A stretch of 64,000 nucleotides of DNA from Candidatus Tanganyikabacteria bacterium (GTDB lineage: Bacteria; Cyanobacteriota; Sericytochromatia; S15B-MN24; VGJW01), in contig VGJW01000002.1 of the NCBI GenBank assembly GCA_016867265.1, positions 124,001-188,000 on the forward strand. The letters run 5' to 3'. A program made the position numbers and the translations under genes. Every line of letters starts with the position of its first letter. The stretch's first letter is position 1. Under the pieces are notes generated by a model. That model was not told the origin of the DNA. It ran no database searches and saw only the letters and a list, made by a program, of their open reading frames with translations. This document shows, piece by piece, positions 1-8,346 of the stretch.

Positions 1-313
1 CCAGCATGTCGTGCGCGGAAGGCACGCTGCCATTGGGCTCCTCGATGCGGGTCTGGCGACCGTACTCGCTGTAGCCGGACGGTGCGACATGGCCCAGGGC
101 GCGGATGCGCTCGGCCAGATCGTCGCAGGCCGCGAACAGCTTCTCGTACTGCCGCTCGAAGAGCCGGTGAAGGGTGTCGAACTGGGCCCCGGTGACATTC
201 CAGTGGAAGTACTGGGTCTTCATCTGCAGGGTGTAGGTGTCGGCGAGAAGCTTGCAGAGCCCCTCGGATACGGCGGTGTGCTGCTTGACGGCCATGAGTC
301 GGTCGACTGCCAT
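1..313 (-). CDS. dps: Dps-like ferritin/DNA-protection protein (3' end outside window)
   Basis: The first 104 codons are present; the C terminus lies beyond the left edge. The start (MAVDRLMAV) is preceded by a strong AGGAGG site 6 nt upstream. The reading LADTYTLQMK, then YFHWNVTGAQF, then HRLFERQYEKLF is the first-helix signature of Dps proteins. HWN supplies a ferroxidase-site histidine in the family, and the following helix supplies acidic ligands. Dps dodecamers oxidise Fe(II) with peroxide, store the iron and protect DNA in stationary phase or oxidative stress. No clear promoter is visible in the 130 nt upstream. The family call is secure; DNA binding cannot be judged without the rest. 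Confidence 0.9.
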   Translation of the reverse strand, partial: MAVDRLMAVKQHTAVSEGLCKLLADTYTLQMKTQYFHWNVTGAQFDTLHRLFERQYEKLFAACDDLAERIRALGHVAPSGYSEYGRQTRIEEPNGSVPSAHDML

Positions 314-442
314 GGAATTCCTCCTGGTTGGTTGGGGCCTTGGGGTGGTTCGGCGCGCGAAGGCACGCACCGGACACCTCTCAAGGATGCCGCCAGGCAA
401 CCGGGCCGGCCTCGTCCGGCGTGACCAGCGTCCGTTGGCCGG

Positions 443-2236
443 TTACGCGTCTTGATCGTCCCGACGACGACGCCACCGCCAGACGGCAAGCCCTCCCCAT
501 ACGCCGGCGAGCAGCATGGCCTCGCCCCGGCCGGCATCGGGCATGCCTGCCGTCTGCACCGGATTGCTGCAGCCGCAGCCCGGCTGGCTTTGCACGACGC
601 CGGCAATGGTCTTGAGGGACTCTGCGATTCGTGCAAGGTTGTCCACGACGATCTCGGCATCACGATCCTCGAAGAGGCGTTCGATCCGGGCTGCGGCCGG
701 CATGGTTCCCAAGGGCACGACGCGTCGGGCACTCGTCAGGGTGAAGACTTGCCCGTTGGCCAGCGTGACCCGGATGGGCGCCTCGTCAAAGGTGATCTGG
801 TCCGAACAGAGGCGTTCCCCTTTCGCCAGATGGTCCGACGCCACGCCCGCCATGCCGGGGTGGAAGGTGAACGTGGGGTCTTCCGTCATCTGCTCCGGGG
901 ACATCGTCGTGTAGAACCGCGTCATCGTCGGATTGCGGCGGATCAGCGTCGCCGCGTCCCGCATGGGCGTGATGTAGGTCTCATCAAGATCGGCAACGAA
1001 GGCGGCGGTCGAGAATCCCGGGGGCACGGCTGCGGGTTCCTGGCCACCGGACACCTCCGGCACGCCGAAGCCGGCAGGGGCGACCGTCACGCCATTGCCC
1101 GACGTGACGAAACCGTACCAGGCCCAGTAGCGATCCTCGGTCCAACCCGCCGCCGCGAGTTCCCCGGGCAGGGGCAGGTGGCGTCGCAGGAGGCCTTGCA
1201 GCGCAGAGCCCGGCAGGCCGACGCGCGCAAGCGCGAACGCAAGGTCCCGGGGGCCCGGCAGGGTCAGGAGGCGGGCCTTGTCGACGCCGGGGTCGGCGTC
1301 GACGCCCAGATTGGCCGTGGGGCCGGCCTTCTCGGTGATCCAGCCGTTGCCCCCCGCCTCGGCAATGGCCTGGCTGACGACGGCATCATAGTTGGGTGCC
1401 GGGGCCGCAAAGGGGGCCTGAGGCATCGTGTTCGCCATCGAAGAGGCACCCTGCCAGTCGATGAGGGCTTCGTTGAGGTGGACGTGCCGGTAATTCCGGG
1501 GGATGGCGCGCCCCTCTCCGAAGACCCACAAGGTAATCGGCATATTGGGGGTGGCGGCCACGGCCGTAAGTCGGATGGGCACGCAGGGGTACGTCTCCCT
1601 CATCTTGAGGGTGATGGGTTGCAGGTCGCCCGTGCTGCGGTCCTTCTTGAGGCGAAGCGCCACGAAAAGATGGCGGCTGCGGATGTAGGGCGCGAGCAGC
1701 GGATCAAGGGTCTCGGGAATCTGGTAGCCGTTGGTCCGCAACCACGTGGCGAGGGCCTCGGGATCGTCGGATCTGAGGGTGACGGTTTCATAGGGGCCGA
1801 CTGCTGTCTGGGCGACGACCGTGACGCCGGTGGCGGCTTCCATGGCCAGCTTGGGCGCGGGAGCGGCTGACACGTTCGCATCTCCGAATCCGAAGAAGCC
1901 ACGGGAGGCGACCTTGCAGGAGCCAGTGGTCGCGACCTCGAGCTGGTACGTCGGGCGCGTGGCCGTGCCCAGTCGGGCGAAGAGGGCTTCGCTGCCGACA
2001 CCCACCTTGGGCTCCACCGGCACGGGGATGACCCAGGCGAACTCCTCCGCGGGCCCCTGGTACTGGACTTGCACGATGGCCGTGACCTCATCGCCATCCA
2101 CCGCGAAGACCACCCGCTCTCCCGCCTGGTCGACGGGCACGCGCGTGCAGAAGAAACCGCCGCACGCCCGTGCGGGAGTGGTGTTGGCCAGCCAAAGGAG
2201 ACCGGCCAACACAAGCCGGAGGGACTTCGGAATCAC
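443..2236 (-). CDS. DUF2330 secreted protein with MYXO-CTERM-like tail
   Basis: The protein is about 597 residues. A TTG 18 nt further upstream is possible, but GTG at 2236 has GAGG 8 nt before it and begins a clean signal peptide ending near PARA. Directly after it comes CGGFFC and PVDQAGERVVFA, the opening signature of DUF2330 proteins, with FAWVIPVP shortly downstream. The family is extracytoplasmic and of unknown function. The C terminus has GCGCSNP, a spacer, a short hydrophobic stretch and an RWRRRR tail. That layout resembles the Cys-containing MYXO-CTERM sorting signal. It follows the E1 beta gene on the same strand after 60 nt, with no evident functional link. Confidence 0.75.
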   Translation of the reverse strand: MIPKSLRLVLAGLLWLANTTPARACGGFFCTRVPVDQAGERVVFAVDGDEVTAIVQVQYQGPAEEFAWVIPVPVEPKVGVGSEALFARLGTATRPTYQLEVATTGSCKVASRGFFGFGDANVSAAPAPKLAMEAATGVTVVAQTAVGPYETVTLRSDDPEALATWLRTNGYQIPETLDPLLAPYIRSRHLFVALRLKKDRSTGDLQPITLKMRETYPCVPIRLTAVAATPNMPITLWVFGEGRAIPRNYRHVHLNEALIDWQGASSMANTMPQAPFAAPAPNYDAVVSQAIAEAGGNGWITEKAGPTANLGVDADPGVDKARLLTLPGPRDLAFALARVGLPGSALQGLLRRHLPLPGELAAAGWTEDRYWAWYGFVTSGNGVTVAPAGFGVPEVSGGQEPAAVPPGFSTAAFVADLDETYITPMRDAATLIRRNPTMTRFYTTMSPEQMTEDPTFTFHPGMAGVASDHLAKGERLCSDQITFDEAPIRVTLANGQVFTLTSARRVVPLGTMPAAARIERLFEDRDAEIVVDNLARIAESLKTIAGVVQSQPGCGCSNPVQTAGMPDAGRGEAMLLAGVWGGLAVWRWRRRRDDQDA

Positions 2237-2296
2237 GGCGTGCGCCTCAAGCAAGCGTCGGGGACATGGGGCCCATACCCCCGGGAACGAGACGCC

Positions 2297-3406
2297 TCAG
2301 CGTCGGCCGAAGACCGTCTCGGGCAGCAGCGGCCATTCCCCCGTCGTGCCGCGTCCGGGTTGGGTGGCCACGTCCCGCATCGTGTCCAGCACATCGCGGT
2401 ACTGGGGCACGCTGGCTTCCTCGAGGGGAATCGAGATGCCGACGCCCGGCACGTTCACGCCGGCAAGAAGGCGTGGCGCCACCTGGAGGTCGAAGAAGAA
2501 CTCCTCCGTCAGCTTGCGGATGAGGTGCTCGCCGTAGTTCGTGACCTCGGTGTCCTCATTGACGACAAGCACCCTGCCGGTCTTGGCGACGCTGCGCCGC
2601 AAGGTGGGCCAATCCACCGGGAAGAGGGTCCGCAGGTCGATGACCTCGCACGAGATGCCTTCGCCCCTCAGCTGGTCCGCGGCGCGGGCGCACTCCAGCA
2701 CGTGGCGGCTGTAGGTGATGACCGTGAGGTCCGAGCCCTCGCGGACCACGGATGCCTTGCCGATCGGCACGCGGTAATCCTCGACGGCCGGCCAGTCCGG
2801 CACCCACTTGCTGCGGTCGCCGATAGGCGCGTTGATCCGCTTGTTGAGCTCGGCAAGGTCACCGGGTTCACCCGGAATCAGATGTTCGCTCTTGACGCGC
2901 ATCAGGGCCTTGGACTTGAGGTACATCACCGGATCGGGATCGACGATGGACGACAGCATCAGGCCGTAAGCGTCCAGCGCATTGGAAGGGGCGACGATCT
3001 TGAAGCCCGGGATGTGGGTGGCCATGCTCTCGAACGAGTGCGAGTGGTAGATGGACCCGTGGATGCCTGCGCCGACCGGCGTCATGATCACGAGGGGGAC
3101 GCCGTAGTTGCCGTAGCTGGACCAACGCAGGTTCCCGGCCAGCTTGAGCATGTCGATGGTGTTGAAGATGTAGTCGGCAAACTGGATCTCGGCCACGGGG
3201 CGGCCGCCGGCCAGGGCGATGCCGATGGCCATGCCGATGATGCCTCGCTCGTCGAGGGGCGAGTTCCATGCGCATTTGATGCCCTGAGTGGCGGTGAACA
3301 CCCCGCCCAGCGGGGGGCCGACGTCTTCGCCGAAGACGTCGGTCAGGCCGAGGTTCTCTTCGGCGTAGTGAAGTGCGAGGCGGATGCCCTGCGCGTAGGT
3401 GGCCAT
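2297..3406 (-). CDS. 2-oxoacid dehydrogenase E1 component, beta subunit
   Basis: A 369-residue transketolase-like pyrimidine-binding plus C-terminal domain protein, full length for E1 beta. The start MATYAQGIRLAL follows GGAG 8 nt upstream. Family hallmarks are FGEDVG near residue 25, GGVFTATQGI, NSPLDERGIIG, EIQFADYIF, GVPLVIMTPVGAG and the C-terminal EVIDLRTLFPVD. With the alpha subunit 19 nt upstream it forms the thiamine-diphosphate E1 heterotetramer. E1 decarboxylates a 2-oxoacid and acylates the lipoyl group of E2. Whether the substrate is pyruvate or a branched-chain oxoacid cannot be settled; the sequence looks closer to branched-chain or acetoin-type beta subunits. No E2 or E3 gene is in the window. 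Confidence 0.88.
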   Translation of the reverse strand: MATYAQGIRLALHYAEENLGLTDVFGEDVGPPLGGVFTATQGIKCAWNSPLDERGIIGMAIGIALAGGRPVAEIQFADYIFNTIDMLKLAGNLRWSSYGNYGVPLVIMTPVGAGIHGSIYHSHSFESMATHIPGFKIVAPSNALDAYGLMLSSIVDPDPVMYLKSKALMRVKSEHLIPGEPGDLAELNKRINAPIGDRSKWVPDWPAVEDYRVPIGKASVVREGSDLTVITYSRHVLECARAADQLRGEGISCEVIDLRTLFPVDWPTLRRSVAKTGRVLVVNEDTEVTNYGEHLIRKLTEEFFFDLQVAPRLLAGVNVPGVGISIPLEEASVPQYRDVLDTMRDVATQPGRGTTGEWPLLPETVFGRR

Positions 3407-3425
3407 GAGGTACGCTCCCTGAGAA

Positions 3426-4394
3426 TCAGACGGTGGCGGGTTCGGCGAAGACGTGGCGCCAGATGTCGGCACCATCGGGCAGCGGTTCCTGTCGGACCTG
3501 CGCCAGACACTCCTTCAGGTGCTCCTTCCACTTCTTCCAGACGGCGTCGACCTCGGTGCGGGTCATGATGCCGTCCTTGATCAGCTTGTCCTCGAAGGCC
3601 GTGATGCAGTCGACCTCGGGCACCCGGTTGGCCCCGGTCGCGGAGGAGTGACCGAAGATGCGGCTGACATTGGCCTGCAGGCAATAGGGCTTGCGCTCCT
3701 TGCGGATGTAGGCGATGGCTTCCTCGAGCGCAGCCCAGATGGCCTCGACATCGTTCCCGTCGTGGATCGAGTTGCGGATGCCGAACGGCTCGGCCTGGCG
3801 ATTGAGCTCATTCGAGGCCTGGACCTGGCTGGAGGGGGTGCTGATGCCGAACCTGTTGTGGGTGACGATGATCAGGAGGGGCAGTTCTTCACCTGGCCGG
3901 CTGGCCCAGTTGAGGCAGCAATGGAAATCGCCCTCGGCCGTGCCGGCGTCGCCGCCCGTCACGACCGTGATGCCTTCGCCGCCGAACCGTCGCTGGACGT
4001 GCGCCGTTCCGGGGGCCATCAGGTACTGCGTCTCGATGGTGGGCGTGACGGGGACGATGTTCCACTCGGGGATGGCAAAGTGCTCCACGAATTGGCGGCC
4101 GCCCGAATAGCGGTCCGTCGCGGTGGCCCTCATCTGCCGGATCTGGTCGATGGGCTCGGTACCCATGGCCATGGCGATGGGCGCACCGCGGTAGTGGAGA
4201 TGCAGGTAGTCGTAGGCGGGGCCCTGGCCCTTGCGGATCTGCAGGCCCAGCGACACCCCGAAGGCCTCTTCTCCGGCCCCGCCGATCCAGAAGAAGCCCT
4301 CACCCTGCTTGTTCATCGAGATCGCGGTCTCTTCGGTACACCGCGTCTTGACCATCAGGTCGTGAATCTTGATTTTCGTGGCGCGATCGAGCAT
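3426..4394 (-). CDS. 2-oxoacid dehydrogenase E1 component, alpha subunit
   Basis: A 322-residue thiamine-diphosphate enzyme subunit. Longer upstream starts exist in frame, but MLDRATKIKIHDL at 4394 has a purine-rich AGGGGG site 7 nt before it and matches the usual N terminus. GDAGTAEGDFH with the later THNRFGIST forms the ThDP/Mg binding motif. HYRGAPIAMAMG and the preceding SLGLQIRKG are typical of branched-chain-type alpha subunits. It is transcribed just ahead of the beta subunit gene and surely co-expressed with it. The last 60 residues (WKKWKEHLKECL) are helical, as in the family. Specificity is not assignable from sequence alone. Confidence 0.88.
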   Translation of the reverse strand: MLDRATKIKIHDLMVKTRCTEETAISMNKQGEGFFWIGGAGEEAFGVSLGLQIRKGQGPAYDYLHLHYRGAPIAMAMGTEPIDQIRQMRATATDRYSGGRQFVEHFAIPEWNIVPVTPTIETQYLMAPGTAHVQRRFGGEGITVVTGGDAGTAEGDFHCCLNWASRPGEELPLLIIVTHNRFGISTPSSQVQASNELNRQAEPFGIRNSIHDGNDVEAIWAALEEAIAYIRKERKPYCLQANVSRIFGHSSATGANRVPEVDCITAFEDKLIKDGIMTRTEVDAVWKKWKEHLKECLAQVRQEPLPDGADIWRHVFAEPATV

Positions 4395-4581
4395 CTGCGA
4401 ACCCCCTGTCGCTCCCCATGGTAAGGACTTGCGGCCGAAGTTGTCGACCATGGCGCCCACGGAAGCTCGCCCGGGTCCGGGCGGAGTTGCCCAGCCGTCC
4501 CCGGGATGCGTAACATGGCAAGGACGGGCGCGAATCTCGCCTTGATCCCGTTTCCTCGCCCCGTAAGCAGCCCCCGGAGAG

Positions 4582-5631
4582 ATGGCAGGACTGTCTACCC
4601 GCCCAGCCGCGCCGTCGACGCCGTTGCGGCCAGCCCGGCGTGGCCCGGGCGTCTTGGGTTGGGTGTTGCGGATCCTGGCGATTCCGCTGGTCGCCGGAAA
4701 CTTCTTCCTGGTCGGGGCGGGCGCCGGCGTCATCTGGAAGAGGCTCATTCCCGAGCCTCCGGAAATCGTGGCGCGTCTCGCCGACGAGCCGGGCAAGGGC
4801 GTACGTATCGTCGAGGACAACGGCGTGCTCAAGGCCGATGTGTCCACACGGAAGGTCCGCATCGACCTCGCGCGCGGTTGGACGGTCGAGCAGCTGGCCT
4901 TCCAGGACACCAACGCCCTGCTTTACTTCACGGGCCCGTTCTTCGAGGAAGAGGGCGGAACCGATTACGACGCCAAGGTCATCGGGGATCTCTACTTCTA
5001 CGGCGAGCTCATCCCGGCCTCCAAGGAGAGCCGCGGGTTCGCCAACCGGCGCTACTTCATGGCCCAGACCAAGCGCGGCAACATCCGTTTCGGCTTCGGT
5101 GGCTGGCAGGAGGGCGACGAGGACAACTACCGGGTCTTCATCGGAGGCCTAGGCTATCTCTACAACAGCTACGGTCCCCGCCCCGAGTATTCCGATCCGT
5201 ATTCGGGCCTGAAGCAGCGCCTGCACGATGCCATCCCGCGCGAGCGCCTGATCGTGGGCCGTGCGGCGAACGATCACCTGATTGTCATGAAGACGCCGCC
5301 TCGGACCCGCGAAGAGGCCGTGCGCATCGCGCAGAACGAGGGCCTCGAGGAAGCCTACTACGTCGACCAGGGCAACAAGGCCCGGTTCATCGTGCCCTCC
5401 CAGATCAACGACCGGCCGCGCTTCAACCTGCCTTACATGCTCCGTATCGCCGAGAAGGACCACGTCTGGGTGGCTTCCCAGTCCGTTTCCCCGGGAGCCG
5501 CTGCCGGCGTGGCCAAGGAGCGACCCCGGCGCAAGAAGCGGAAGCGTCCTCGCCCTGCGGACCAGGTTCCGCCGCCCCCGCCGCCGTTGGATGCCGATGG
5601 TGCCGGTCCGGTCGCGCCGGCAGGCGACTGA
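4582..5631 (+). CDS. Membrane-anchored hypothetical protein with basic/proline tail
   Basis: A 349-residue protein I do not recognise securely. Residues about 25-50 (VLRILAIPLVAGNFFLVG) form one membrane segment without a cleavage site, so the bulk is probably extracytoplasmic. The central 230 residues are beta-rich, with aromatic motifs ALLYFTGPFF, RRYFMAQTK and NIRFGFGGW. These recall the Asn/Phe-rich core of phosphodiester-glycosidase (NAGPA-like) domains, but the match is weak. The C terminus is strongly basic (RPRRKKRKRPRP), then proline-rich (PPPPPPLD). The start has GGAG only 2 nt upstream. It diverges from the E1 operon. Confidence 0.6.
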   Translation: MAGLSTRPAAPSTPLRPARRGPGVLGWVLRILAIPLVAGNFFLVGAGAGVIWKRLIPEPPEIVARLADEPGKGVRIVEDNGVLKADVSTRKVRIDLARGWTVEQLAFQDTNALLYFTGPFFEEEGGTDYDAKVIGDLYFYGELIPASKESRGFANRRYFMAQTKRGNIRFGFGGWQEGDEDNYRVFIGGLGYLYNSYGPRPEYSDPYSGLKQRLHDAIPRERLIVGRAANDHLIVMKTPPRTREEAVRIAQNEGLEEAYYVDQGNKARFIVPSQINDRPRFNLPYMLRIAEKDHVWVASQSVSPGAAAGVAKERPRRKKRKRPRPADQVPPPPPPLDADGAGPVAPAGD

Positions 5632-5673
5632 CCCGGACCTGCTTCACGGCAAGGGCTTGGCCCGGAACCCGTT

Positions 5674-6300
5674 TCAGGGCCGTGGCGCTTGCAAGGGGCC
5701 GTCCAATCGGTCGCACTGCAGCAAGGGGGGGTGGCCAGGGTCTCCCTGCAGGCCCGTTGCCCGGATCCAGTCCCCCAGGGCCGTTCCCTTCAGGTCAGGT
5801 CGTACCTGTCGCGCAAGGGCCGCCGCACCCGAGACGTGGGCCGCCGCCATGCTGGTTCCCGCCAAGCCTTGCCACGTCGCGCCCGAAGGGGCCTCGCGGC
5901 TCCGTGTCGACCAGATGAGGTCGTCGGGATCGAGGACCCGCGGGTTGCCGAGCGCATCCTGTTCCAAACCCCCGCCCGGCGCCACCACGCCGGCGAGGCC
6001 GGGGCCATGGTTGGCCCAAGGTGCGAGGCGGGCAAGTGCGTCCAGCCGCTGGTGCGCTCCGCCTCCCCGTCATTCCCCGTGCCCGTGACGACGAGGGCTC
6101 CGAGACGCAACGCCTCCCGCAGTGTCCTGTCCCAGGCCAGCGTGAGGGCGCCCGCCTCGGGCGTGCCCCACGCGAGGCGGGTCCCGATGCTGACGTTGAT
6201 GACGTCGGCGCCCTCGCGCGCCTTTCGCGAGGCCGGCGGTGTTCTCTGGCTGTGCGGCTTAAGACCGGAGGTCCGTGGTGTAGCCGATCTGCTCGGCTTG
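5674..6300 (-). pseudogene. Decayed subtilisin-family (S8) protease remnant
   Basis: Two reading frames together encode the C-terminal half of a subtilase. The upstream frame reads REGADVINVSIGTRL, then ALVVTGTGNDGEAE with the oxyanion-hole Asn. Near 6030-6060 the frame shifts and continues as VVAPGGGLEQDALG, then WQGLAGTSMAAAHVSG with the catalytic Ser, ending at 5674. The Asp and His parts of the triad and any signal peptide are absent. The DNA upstream holds no intact start and runs into the TrmH promoter. This is a truncated, frameshifted relic. The frameshift could be a sequencing error, but the missing N-terminal half could not. Confidence 0.7.
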
Positions 6301-6356
6301 CCCCGGGTGACCCGGGTTCATGAGGATGTCGAGGAGGCCCGTGCCGCGTTGCGGGC

Positions 6357-6365
6357 TGCTACGAT
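6357..6365 (+). promoter_or_regulatory. Extended -10 promoter for the TrmH-family gene
   Basis: TGC followed by TACGAT ends 6 nt before the GTG start at 6372, so transcription would begin at or next to the start codon. There is no convincing -35 and no good Shine-Dalgarno site, which fits a leaderless mRNA driven by an extended -10. Confidence 0.5.
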
Positions 6366-6371
6366 GGCGAG

Positions 6372-7154
6372 GTGAATGGGTCGGTGTTGACAAGCGTCCA
6401 GAACCCCCGGGTCAAGCGGGTACGGCGTCTTCACGACGGCAAGGGACGACGCGATGAGGGGGCCTTTCTCGTCGAGGGCACCCGGCTGCTCGAGGCTCTG
6501 CGGGAAAGCGGCTGGCCCGTCCGCGAGGTGTACGTCCTCGAGGAGCGTCTCGCGGTGGTGCCGCACGAATGGCACGACCGACTCACGGTCGTTGCGCCCC
6601 ACGTCTTCGGGGCCATGAGCACGCTTGATCATCCCGAAGGTGTCCTGGCCGTCGTGGACTTGCCGCAGGCCCCATTCCTGCCCGAAGTCGCGCCCGATGC
6701 CCTCTGGCTGGCTCTGGATGGCTTGCAGGACCCCGGCAACGTCGGGGCCTTGATCCGGACCGCCGACGCGGCGGGTGTCGGGACCATCGTCCTGGGTCCC
6801 GGCTGTGCCGATCCCTTCCAGCCCAAGGTGGTTCGTTCCAGCATGGGTTCGATCTTTCACGTCAGGATGACCCGGGTACCGGATGTCCTCGCCTGTGCCG
6901 CGGCAACCCGCGCCTCGGGCATGCGGTGGATCGCGACCACGCTGGACCGGGCCCAGCCGCTCTGGGACGCTCCGATCGAGGGGCCTGTCTGCTGGTGGAT
7001 CGGACGCGAGGGAACGGGCCTGACCCCCGAGGCCCTCGAGGCAGCCGACATCAGGGTGCATATCCCCATGGCGGGCAGGGCCGAGTCCCTGAATGCTGCC
7101 GCGGCCGCGGCCGTCTGCCTGTTCGAGACGACGCGCCGCAGGCGAATGCCCTGA
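6372..7154 (+). CDS. TrmH/SpoU-family RNA 2'-O-methyltransferase
   Basis: A 260-residue SPOUT methyltransferase. Residues 1-90 form the substrate-binding domain (SVQNPRVKRVRRL, GAFLVEGTRLLEAL). The trefoil-knot domain follows, with motif 1 LDGLQDPGNVGALIRTADA, motif 2 WWIGREGTGLTPE and motif 3 IPMAGRAESLNAAAAAAV. The conserved Asn, Arg and Glu of motif 1 and the Ser-Leu-Asn of motif 3 are all present. Such enzymes methylate the 2'-OH of 23S rRNA or tRNA using SAM; RlmB- and TsnR-like proteins share this layout and the exact target is not inferable. The GTG start sits 6 nt after an extended -10. A GTG at 6384 is an alternative. Confidence 0.88.
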   Translation: MNGSVLTSVQNPRVKRVRRLHDGKGRRDEGAFLVEGTRLLEALRESGWPVREVYVLEERLAVVPHEWHDRLTVVAPHVFGAMSTLDHPEGVLAVVDLPQAPFLPEVAPDALWLALDGLQDPGNVGALIRTADAAGVGTIVLGPGCADPFQPKVVRSSMGSIFHVRMTRVPDVLACAAATRASGMRWIATTLDRAQPLWDAPIEGPVCWWIGREGTGLTPEALEAADIRVHIPMAGRAESLNAAAAAAVCLFETTRRRRMP

Positions 7155-7158
7155 GGGT

Positions 7159-7189
7159 CGAGGCCCGCCAACCTGAGTGACGGGCCTCG
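7159..7189. terminator. Stem-loop between convergent genes
   Basis: A perfect 9-bp inverted repeat (CGAGGCCCG and its complement) with a 13-nt loop lies between the stop codons of the TrmH gene and the convergent esterase. It has no T tract on either strand, so the terminator call rests on position and stem strength. Confidence 0.4.
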
Positions 7190-7198
7190 GGCACCGGG

Positions 7199-8188
7199 CT
7201 ACTGCCCCAGCATCCTCCGGCAGAAGGCCCTGACGAGCGGCGTCACGACACGCTCGCCGGTCTTGCCGACCGCCTCGTTCATCCCGCCGTGGTCATAGCC
7301 GTATGCGCGAATCTCCTGGAAGGCATCCCCGGGTGCTGCGGGATCGGTCTTCAGCGTGGCCAAGTGAAACTTGCGGGCGTGCTGCACGCGGTTCCTCCTG
7401 CCCTGGACGAGGACGAGCATGGGGGCGGTGCCCCGGCCCTCGCGCAGTTGCAGCATCGGGGACGCATCCTCCAGCACGGCGGGGTCGGTTCCGAAGGCAT
7501 TGGCGACCATCCCGCGCACGTCGGGCTCGGGTGCCGTCAGGTCATAGCTGGCTGAGTCATTGGCGACGACTCCCCGGATCGCCGACAGGCCGAGGCCTTG
7601 TTCGGCCAGATAGCCGCCGTGGCTGGCGGCAAGCGTCACCAGGTGCGCGCCGGCCGAATGGCCCATCAGCATGATCTTGCCGGGGTCGCCGCCGTAGTTC
7701 GCCACGTTGCGGCTGACCCAGCCGATGGCGGCAGCGACGTCCCGGATCTGGCAGGGGTGCATCGGGCGCTTGTCGACAGGCAGGCTGGTCCGGGCCAACC
7801 GATAGTTCACGGAAATGAAGACATGGCCCATGGCATTGAAGAAGCGCGGCTTGTCCTGCATGCCGTAGCGCTTGTCGCCCACCTGCCAGCCGCCCCCGTG
7901 CACATAGACCATGACCGGACGCCGGGCTCCGCCGTTACGGAGTCCGTAGATATCGAGACGCTGCTCTCGGTCGCTGCCGTAGGCGATTTCGGTGCCGGCC
8001 GGCTTCCTATAGACGGCACCGAGGCCCTGGACTCCGAACTCCGGCAGGTCGGTCGTTGGCACCTCCATCGTCTCGAGGGACGGCGCCTGTCCGATGTCCT
8101 GCGCGAAGCCGAGGCCAGGGGTGGAACCGCACCCGGCTGCGAGGCTGCAGAGCGTGGCGGCGAGGACAAGGGTCTGACTAAGGCGCAT
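7199..8188 (-). CDS. Alpha/beta-hydrolase esterase lipoprotein
   Basis: A 329-residue protein. The N terminus MRLSQTLVLAATLCSLAAGC is a lipoprotein signal with a clear lipobox (LAAGC), so the enzyme should be lipid-anchored outside the cytoplasmic membrane. The hydrolase core has the oxyanion motif HGGGW near residue 97, the nucleophile elbow GHSAGAH near residue 177, and a C-terminal YDHGGMNE supplying a plausible catalytic His. This is the HSL/carboxylesterase type that hydrolyses short acyl or aryl esters. The start has AGGAGG 9 nt upstream. Substrate is unknown, and no neighbouring pathway gene suggests one. Confidence 0.83.
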   Translation of the reverse strand: MRLSQTLVLAATLCSLAAGCGSTPGLGFAQDIGQAPSLETMEVPTTDLPEFGVQGLGAVYRKPAGTEIAYGSDREQRLDIYGLRNGGARRPVMVYVHGGGWQVGDKRYGMQDKPRFFNAMGHVFISVNYRLARTSLPVDKRPMHPCQIRDVAAAIGWVSRNVANYGGDPGKIMLMGHSAGAHLVTLAASHGGYLAEQGLGLSAIRGVVANDSASYDLTAPEPDVRGMVANAFGTDPAVLEDASPMLQLREGRGTAPMLVLVQGRRNRVQHARKFHLATLKTDPAAPGDAFQEIRAYGYDHGGMNEAVGKTGERVVTPLVRAFCRRMLGQ

Positions 8189-8283
8189 GGGGTGGTTCCT
8201 CCTGACAATTGCGGTTTCAGCAACCGCTGCACCAGGTCAATCGCCAGGACCGCTCACCGTACGCTCACCAACCTCCTGGCCCG

Positions 8284-8328
8284 CAAAAGCGAGGCGACCG
8301 CACCCGGTAAGTCCACGATGCGGTCGCC
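8284..8328 (-). terminator. Rho-independent-like terminator after clpC
   Basis: A perfect 10-bp inverted repeat (GGCGACCGCA at 8293-8302 and its complement at 8319-8328) lies just past the clpC stop codon. On the transcribed strand it is followed by a short T stretch (GCTTTTGC). The T run is modest, as expected in such a GC-rich genome. Confidence 0.55.
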
Positions 8329-8346
8329 AAGAGGCCGGATATGTCC

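Noticed and set aside
11-424. A 137-codon plus-strand frame at the left edge
   Set aside because: It is antisense to the dps reading, which has a strong ribosome site and clear family motifs.
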